Part shown: in pieces, positions 5,192 to 9,086 of the stretch
Position numbering within the stretch: position 1 is the first letter of the stretch
How the letters are laid out: each line of letters starts with the position of its first letter
Assembly (NCBI GenBank): GCA_045590535.1
Contig: JAZNRE010000017.1
Span: forward strand, 1-9,086
Reading direction: 5' to 3'
DNA from: UMGS755 sp045590535
Lineage (GTDB): Bacteria; Bacillota; Clostridia; UBA1381; UBA9506
Length of the DNA: 9,086 bases
The notes under the pieces: model-generated
Told to the model about the DNA's origin: nothing
Database searches by the model: none
What the model saw: the letters and a program-made list of their open reading frames with translations, nothing else
Program-made: the position numbers and the translations under genes

Positions 5192-6679
5192 TTATTTGTT
5201 ATCAAGCGGCTTCATTGTGGGGAAGAGCAGGACATCACGGATGGCTGCTGAATCGGTAAGCAGCATGCACATGCGGTCGATACCGAAGCCGATACCGCCT
5301 GTGGGAGGCATACCGATTTCCAAAGCATTCATGAAGTCTTCGTCGGTTGTGTTGGCTTCTTCATCACCCAAAGCCAAAAGTTCTTCTTGTGCACGGAAGC
5401 GTTCGCGCTGGTCGATGGGGTCATTAAGCTCAGAATAAGCATTAGCCATTTCCCAACCGTTCATGAAGAACTCAAAGCGTTCAACATATTCGGGATTTTC
5501 GGGCTTTTTCTTTGTTAAGGGAGAAATTTCAATGGGGTGGTCCATAACAAAGGTGGGCTGCACAAGATGCTCTTCGGCATAGTCTTCAAAGAAGAGGTTT
5601 AAAATGTCACCCTTTTTGTGATGCTCTTCATATTCAACATGGTGTTCTTTAGCAGCAGCGCGGGCTTCTTCAACCGTGTGAATCTGGTCAAAGTCAACGC
5701 CGGCATATTTTTTAACAGCCTCAACCATGGTGATGCGTTCGAAGGGCTTACCCAAATCCATTTCAATGCCGTTATAAACAATTTTGGTGGTGCCTAAAAC
5801 CTCTTGTGCCACATGGCGATAAAGGTTTTCGGTTAAATCCATCATGCCGTGGTAGTCAGTGTAGGCCTGATAGAGTTCCATTAAGGTAAATTCGGGGTTG
5901 TGGCGGGTGTCTAAACCTTCGTTACGGAACACACGGCCAATTTCATATACCTTTTCCAGACCGCCGACAATCAAACGCTTTAAGTAAAGCTCAAGAGAAA
6001 TGCGCAGCTTAAAATCTTCATTCAAAGCGTTAAAATGTGTTTCAAAAGGACGGGCAGCAGCACCACCGGCATTGGAAACAAGCATGGGGGTTTCAACTTC
6101 TAAAAAGCCCTGCTGATTCAAATAGCTGCGAATGGTGGAGATGATTTTTGAACGCTTAATGAAAGTATCCTTAACCTCAGCATTCATAATCAAATCAACA
6201 TAGCGCTGACGATAGCGTGTATCGGTATCGGTTAAGCCGTGGAACTTTTCGGGCAGGGGCTGCAGGGATTTGGATAAAAGTGTATATTGGTCAATTTTAA
6301 CTGAAATCTGGCCGGTCTGGGTGGTGAACACTTCACCGGATGCGCCCACAATGTCACCAATATCCAGTTTTTTAAATGCATCATATTCATCGCCAAGCAA
6401 ATCTTTTTTCACGAAAAGCTGCATGCGACCGTCAATATCCTGTACATCGCAGAACATAACTTTTCCCATGCCACGCTTGGACATTAAACGACCCACAATG
6501 GTAACATTTTTGCCTTCTAAGTCGGCATAGTTATCTTCAATTTCCTTTGTTGTATGTGTTCTGTCAAATTTAACATGCACAAAGGGGTCTTTGCCGGCAT
6601 CTTGCAAATCTTTCAGTTTGTCGCGGCGCACCTGTAAAATTTCGCTTAAATCGGTTTCGTGTACTTGTTGTTGCTGCAT
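5192..6679 (-). CDS. lysS: Lysyl-tRNA synthetase, class II
   Basis: It charges tRNA-Lys with lysine in the cytoplasm. The 495-residue length is normal for LysS. The N-terminal anticodon-binding OB fold covers about 57-145 (VTIVGRLMSKRGMGKVMFCDVQD). The class II catalytic domain follows: motif 1 around 178-200 (FLEVETPML), motif 2 around 243-270 (VYEIGRVFRNEGLDTRHNPE, with R251 and E253 of FRNE), and motif 3 around 461-480 (GGIGFGIDRM, with R469). HNPEFT and NGWEMANAYSELNDP are LysS-specific signatures. The start is fixed by GGAGGG (6690-6685), five bases upstream. It is transcribed alone, divergent from murA, with its own terminator. No T-box signature is visible in the leader. The gene appears intact. 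Confidence 0.97.
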   Translation of the reverse strand: MQQQQVHETDLSEILQVRRDKLKDLQDAGKDPFVHVKFDRTHTTKEIEDNYADLEGKNVTIVGRLMSKRGMGKVMFCDVQDIDGRMQLFVKKDLLGDEYDAFKKLDIGDIVGASGEVFTTQTGQISVKIDQYTLLSKSLQPLPEKFHGLTDTDTRYRQRYVDLIMNAEVKDTFIKRSKIISTIRSYLNQQGFLEVETPMLVSNAGGAAARPFETHFNALNEDFKLRISLELYLKRLIVGGLEKVYEIGRVFRNEGLDTRHNPEFTLMELYQAYTDYHGMMDLTENLYRHVAQEVLGTTKIVYNGIEMDLGKPFERITMVEAVKKYAGVDFDQIHTVEEARAAAKEHHVEYEEHHKKGDILNLFFEDYAEEHLVQPTFVMDHPIEISPLTKKKPENPEYVERFEFFMNGWEMANAYSELNDPIDQRERFRAQEELLALGDEEANTTDEDFMNALEIGMPPTGGIGFGIDRMCMLLTDSAAIRDVLLFPTMKPLDNK

Positions 6680-6787
6680 GAATACCCTCCAAAAAATTTA
6701 ATCTTTATCCTTATGGTCTTGAATATAAGGCATAAGGAACGCCTCTTCAAAGCACCATATTATATGTAAATAATCATATACGATTCT

Positions 6788-6816
6788 ATTGTACTACAAA
6801 AAGTGGAATTTGTAAA
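6788..6816 (-). promoter_or_regulatory. Candidate lysS promoter
   Basis: On the - strand: -35 TTTACA (6816-6811), a 17-base spacer, -10 TACAAT (6793-6788), giving a leader of about 100 bases. A second TATAAT occurs at 6764-6759 but lacks a good -35. The -35 lies in the left arm of the inverted repeat at 6807-6841. Confidence 0.5.
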
Positions 6817-6841
6817 ACACTTTTTAAAAAATTTACAAATT
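6807..6841. promoter_or_regulatory. Inverted repeat between lysS and murA promoters
   Basis: AATTTGTAAA (6807-6816) and TTTACAAATT (6832-6841) are exact inverse 10-mers, 15 bases apart. The left arm overlaps the proposed lysS -35, and the repeat centre is about 75 bases before the predicted murA start site. It may be an operator, but the AT-rich setting makes chance possible. Confidence 0.35.
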
Positions 6842-6864
6842 ATCTCCAATTGGTATAAAAACTA

Positions 6865-6892
6865 TTGATTTTTTCTCATAAAATGGTATAAT
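6865..6892 (+). promoter_or_regulatory. murA promoter
   Basis: -35 TTGATT (6865-6870), a 16-base spacer, -10 TATAAT (6887-6892), preceded by TGG (6884-6886), which makes an extended -10. The predicted start near 6899 gives a leader of about 60 bases. Confidence 0.75.
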
Positions 6893-6958
6893 GATAGTGT
6901 GTATTTCTTTATACATTTACAGATGTTCTTGATTTGAACGGATAAGGGGATGTGAAAT

Positions 6959-8215
6959 TTGGAGAAAATAGTGGTTAAGGGAGGCAAAAAGCTTTACGGC
7001 GAAGTTAGCGTTAGTGGCGCAAAAAACGCCGTGGTTGCTATTATACCAGCTGCTATTTTGGTTGATGGAGTTTGTATCGTTGAAAATGTGCCCGACATTC
7101 AGGATGTCAGGGTGCTTATTGCCATATTAGAAAACATGGGTGCAAGTGTTGCCTTTACAGATGAGAGCACACTCAAAATTGATTGCCGCTCTATTGTTAA
7201 GCAGAATGAGCCCGACGCCATGATGCGAAAAATGCGCGCGTCATATTATCTGTTAGGAGCGTTACTTGGCCGTTTTCGTGCTGCCAAGGTGACAATGCCC
7301 GGTGGTTGCTGTTTTGGTGTTCGGCCAATTGACCAGCACATTAAGGGCTTTGAAGCGTTGGGCGCAACCGTTTGGCAAGACAGCGATGTGATTGTTGCAT
7401 CAGCCGAAGAGCTTAAAGGTACCAATGTATATTTGGATATTGTCAGCGTGGGCGCAACCATTAACATTATGCTTGCGGCAGTGCTGGCAGACGGTGTAAC
7501 CGTAATTGAAAATGCAGCAAAAGAGCCGCACATTGTTGACTTGGCAAACTTTTTAAATGCCATGGGTGCCAATGTTAAGGGTGCCGGTACGGATGTGATT
7601 AAGGTAACCGGCGTGAAAAAACTTTCCGGCGGAACCTATTCCATCATTCCTGACCAGATAGAGGCGGGCACCTTTATGGTGGCAGCCGCTGCAACCGGTG
7701 GCAATGTTTTGGTGAAGAACATTATTCCCAAACATATGGAATCCATCAGTGCCAAGCTCATTGAGGTAGGCGCCAAAATTACAGAATATGATGACAGCAT
7801 TCGGGTAGAGGGCGATGGCAAGCTATCCGGTGTGAATATTAAAACCCAGCCCTATCCCGGCTATCCCACTGACATGCAACCGCAGATTGTGGCGCTTTTA
7901 TCTGTGGCAAAGGGCATGAGCCTGGTAACCGAAGGGGTTTGGGACAACCGCTTTCAATATGTGGGAGAGCTACTGAGAATGGGGGCTGACATTCGGGTAG
8001 ACGGTAAATCAGCCTATATAAACGGTGTCGACCATTTAACAGGCGCTCCCGTACGCGCCACCGATTTGCGAGGCGGTGCCGGCATGATTATTGCAGGCAT
8101 GATAGCCGAAGGCACAACGGAAATTACCGATATTCAGTACATTGACCGTGGCTATGAAAAGATTGAGGAAAAATTCAAAGCCTTGGGTGCGGATATCGAT
8201 CGTGTCGATTCCTAA
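6959..8215 (+). CDS. murA: UDP-N-acetylglucosamine 1-carboxyvinyltransferase
   Basis: MurA transfers enolpyruvate from PEP to UDP-GlcNAc, the first committed step of peptidoglycan synthesis, in the cytoplasm. The 418-residue length is normal. Visible active-site residues, close to E. coli numbering: K22/N23 in SGAKNAV, R93 in MRASYYLLG, the catalytic Cys in MPGGC (C117), RPIDQHIKG (122-130), D305 in YPTDMQPQ, D369 in ATDLRGGA, and R397 in IDRGYEKIEEK. The catalytic residue is Cys rather than Asp, so sensitivity to fosfomycin would be expected from this residue. The start is a TTG, supported by AAGGGGA (6944-6950), eight bases upstream, and by the family-typical N-terminus (MEKIVVKGGKKLYGEV). 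Many Firmicutes have a second paralogue, which is not visible here. It is followed 98 bases later by a 2-oxoacid oxidoreductase subunit on the same strand. Confidence 0.97.
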   Translation: MEKIVVKGGKKLYGEVSVSGAKNAVVAIIPAAILVDGVCIVENVPDIQDVRVLIAILENMGASVAFTDESTLKIDCRSIVKQNEPDAMMRKMRASYYLLGALLGRFRAAKVTMPGGCCFGVRPIDQHIKGFEALGATVWQDSDVIVASAEELKGTNVYLDIVSVGATINIMLAAVLADGVTVIENAAKEPHIVDLANFLNAMGANVKGAGTDVIKVTGVKKLSGGTYSIIPDQIEAGTFMVAAAATGGNVLVKNIIPKHMESISAKLIEVGAKITEYDDSIRVEGDGKLSGVNIKTQPYPGYPTDMQPQIVALLSVAKGMSLVTEGVWDNRFQYVGELLRMGADIRVDGKSAYINGVDHLTGAPVRATDLRGGAGMIIAGMIAEGTTEITDIQYIDRGYEKIEEKFKALGADIDRVDS

Positions 8216-8313
8216 GTTTATAAAATCTCTTACAGTCCGGTTAAAGCCCACAGAAAAGGACAGGGAGTGTTAAAAAAGTGAAAAAGTGTGGGCAGAAAGG
8301 CAAGGAAAGATTC

Positions 8314-8850
8314 ATGAAAAATTGTAAGATTATGTTGGCCGGTTTTGGCGGACAGGGCATTTTATTTGCAGGCAAGGTGCTGGCTTATGCTGGCTTAAAA
8401 GCAGGCCGGGAAGTTTCCTGGTTGCCGTCTTATGGCCCTGAAATGCGTGGTGGAACAGCCAACTGCAGCGTGGTTATTTCAGATAAGCCGGTGGGTTCTC
8501 CCATCATTCCCAATCCCGATGTTTTAATTGCTATGAACCGTCCTTCATTGGATAAATTTGAAGCTACATTGCCGGCAGGCGGCGTTATCATTACCGACAG
8601 CTCCATGGTTGACCGTGAAGTTGAGCGCAAGGATGTAACCGTTATTAAAATTCCGGCAAGAGAAATTGCCCTTGAAAACGAACTGGGCAACCTGGCTAAC
8701 ATGGTTATTGTTGGTCGCTTGTTAAAAGAAACCGGTCTTTACACCTTAGATGAAATTAAAGCCGGTCTTGAAAAGAGCATTCCTCCTACCAAAGCTGCTT
8801 TATATGAAAAGAATGTAAAAGCCATTGAATTGGGTTATCAATATGCATAA
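8314..8850 (+). CDS. 2-oxoacid:ferredoxin oxidoreductase, gamma subunit (KorC/VorC type)
   Basis: The 178-residue protein is a full-length gamma subunit of the pyruvate/2-oxoacid:ferredoxin oxidoreductase family, which oxidatively decarboxylates 2-oxoacids to acyl-CoA with reduction of ferredoxin. Signatures: the AGFGGQGILFAGKVLA glycine-rich loop (9-24), SYGPEMRGGTANCSVVISD (39-57), PDVLIAMNRPSLDKF (68-82), and LGNLANMVIVGRLLKETG (124-141). The ATG at 8314 is chosen because AAGGA (8302-8306) precedes it and the family starts here. The GTG at 8278 would add 12 unsupported residues. Alpha (thiamin-binding beta partner), beta and ferredoxin subunits, normally adjacent, are not in the window: murA lies upstream and a YfiH gene overlaps downstream. 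The exact 2-oxoacid (2-oxoglutarate or branched-chain) cannot be decided. Confidence 0.88.
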   Translation: MKNCKIMLAGFGGQGILFAGKVLAYAGLKAGREVSWLPSYGPEMRGGTANCSVVISDKPVGSPIIPNPDVLIAMNRPSLDKFEATLPAGGVIITDSSMVDREVERKDVTVIKIPAREIALENELGNLANMVIVGRLLKETGLYTLDEIKAGLEKSIPPTKAALYEKNVKAIELGYQYA

Positions 8851-9086
8851 TGGCGGCTTTAAAGAGCATGGTCCCCGCACCTTGACCTGTGACATGCTGT
8901 CGCAAAGCAGTCAGGTTCGTCATGGCTTTTCTGTTAACAGAGAAGGGACCAGCACCGGTCAGTTTGCCTCATTAAATTTAGGGGTACATACAAAAGATCA
9001 GAAAAAAGCCGTGGAAGATAATTTTACATTGTTTTGTCAGGAATTATCCATTGACCCGCAGCATCTGGTTTTAGCACAGCAAACAC
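8843..9086 (+). CDS. pgeF: YfiH/PgeF laccase-domain protein, 3' partial
   Basis: The frame opens at the ATG at 8843, overlapping the last 8 bases of the upstream gene, and stays open to the window end (81 codons). Residues 25-50 read VRHGFSVNREGTSTGQFASL and then NLGVHTKDQKKAVEDN, the N-terminal signature of the YfiH/YlmD multi-copper-like family (RHGFS-R-GG-S--- NLG-H--D----V--N). Members have been described as purine nucleoside phosphorylases or peptidoglycan editing factor (PgeF). The conserved His/Cys metal-site residues further along lie outside the window. The short overlap suggests translational coupling with the gamma-subunit gene. No strong ribosome binding site is visible. A link to cell-wall synthesis through murA in the same run of genes is possible but unproven. 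Confidence 0.82.
   Translation, partial: MHNGGFKEHGPRTLTCDMLSQSSQVRHGFSVNREGTSTGQFASLNLGVHTKDQKKAVEDNFTLFCQELSIDPQHLVLAQQT

Larger units (their letters stand above)
6680..6958. other. Divergent lysS-murA regulatory interval
   Basis: This interval contains the lysS leader and promoter, the 6807-6841 inverted repeat and the murA promoter and leader. The lysS leader can form a hairpin between CCTTATG (6709-6715) and CATAAGG (6731-6737), with an alternative ATAAGG partner at 6725-6730. No T-box or other known riboswitch signature is visible and no reading frame is credible. Confidence 0.6.

Noticed and set aside
5157..5438. 93-residue + strand frame over the lysS 3' end
   Set aside because: It is a shadow of lysS motif 3 on the other strand and begins within the lysS terminator.
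6680..6781. T-box riboswitch in the lysS leader
   Set aside because: The leader is only about 100 bases and lacks the conserved T-box sequence and an antiterminator/terminator pair.
8278..8313. GTG start for the oxidoreductase gamma subunit
   Set aside because: The extra residues (KKCGQKGKERF) are not family-like, and AAGGA precedes the ATG at 8314 at normal spacing.

Overview
The window looks like a contig end from an anaerobic Firmicutes (Clostridia-type, probably gut) isolate. Evidence: low to moderate GC, strong AGGAGG-type ribosome binding sites, a TTG-started murA, a Crp/Fnr regulator with a divergent [4Fe-4S] protein, and a 2-oxoacid:ferredoxin oxidoreductase subunit. No genus-level call is possible from sequence alone.

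Positions 1-164 are not genomic. An 84-base stretch (81-164) matches, from memory, the MGI/BGI DNA-nanoball library adapter with a 10-base barcode in the middle. It is flanked by two identical 80-base copies of one thiD fragment (1-80 and 165-244). The true sequence starts at 165, inside thiD, which therefore lacks about 17 N-terminal codons.

Layout: (i) 165-905 thiD (thiamin pyrimidine kinase), + strand, 5' partial. (ii) 896-1140, terminators and hairpins. (iii) 1292-2896, a very AT-rich two-gene unit (DUF554 membrane protein, then a LysR regulator), with a 28-bp direct repeat at 895-922 and 2902-2929 marking both sides. (iv) 2931-3081, three strong hairpins. (v) 3147-4618, a divergent pair: Crp/Fnr regulator (-) and a two-cluster-type ferredoxin protein (+), sharing a promoter region with two palindromes. 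(vi) 4687-5094, the C-terminal remnant of a GntR/UTRA regulator. (vii) 5192-6679 lysS (-), with terminator and promoter. (viii) 6959-9086 (+): murA, an isolated 2-oxoacid:ferredoxin oxidoreductase gamma subunit, and the start of a YfiH/PgeF (laccase-domain) gene running off the end.

How the genes fit together: thiD, lysS and murA are housekeeping genes. The Crp/ferredoxin pair looks like a redox or nitrosative-stress module of the kind found next to hcp in anaerobes, but no hcp is present here and the next gene is a truncated regulator. DUF554-LysR looks like a self-contained, probably acquired cassette with its own regulator. I see no CRISPR, tRNA, rRNA, transposase or phage gene. I do not see a convincing new biological system; the most eye-catching repeat structure (1-244) is a library artefact.
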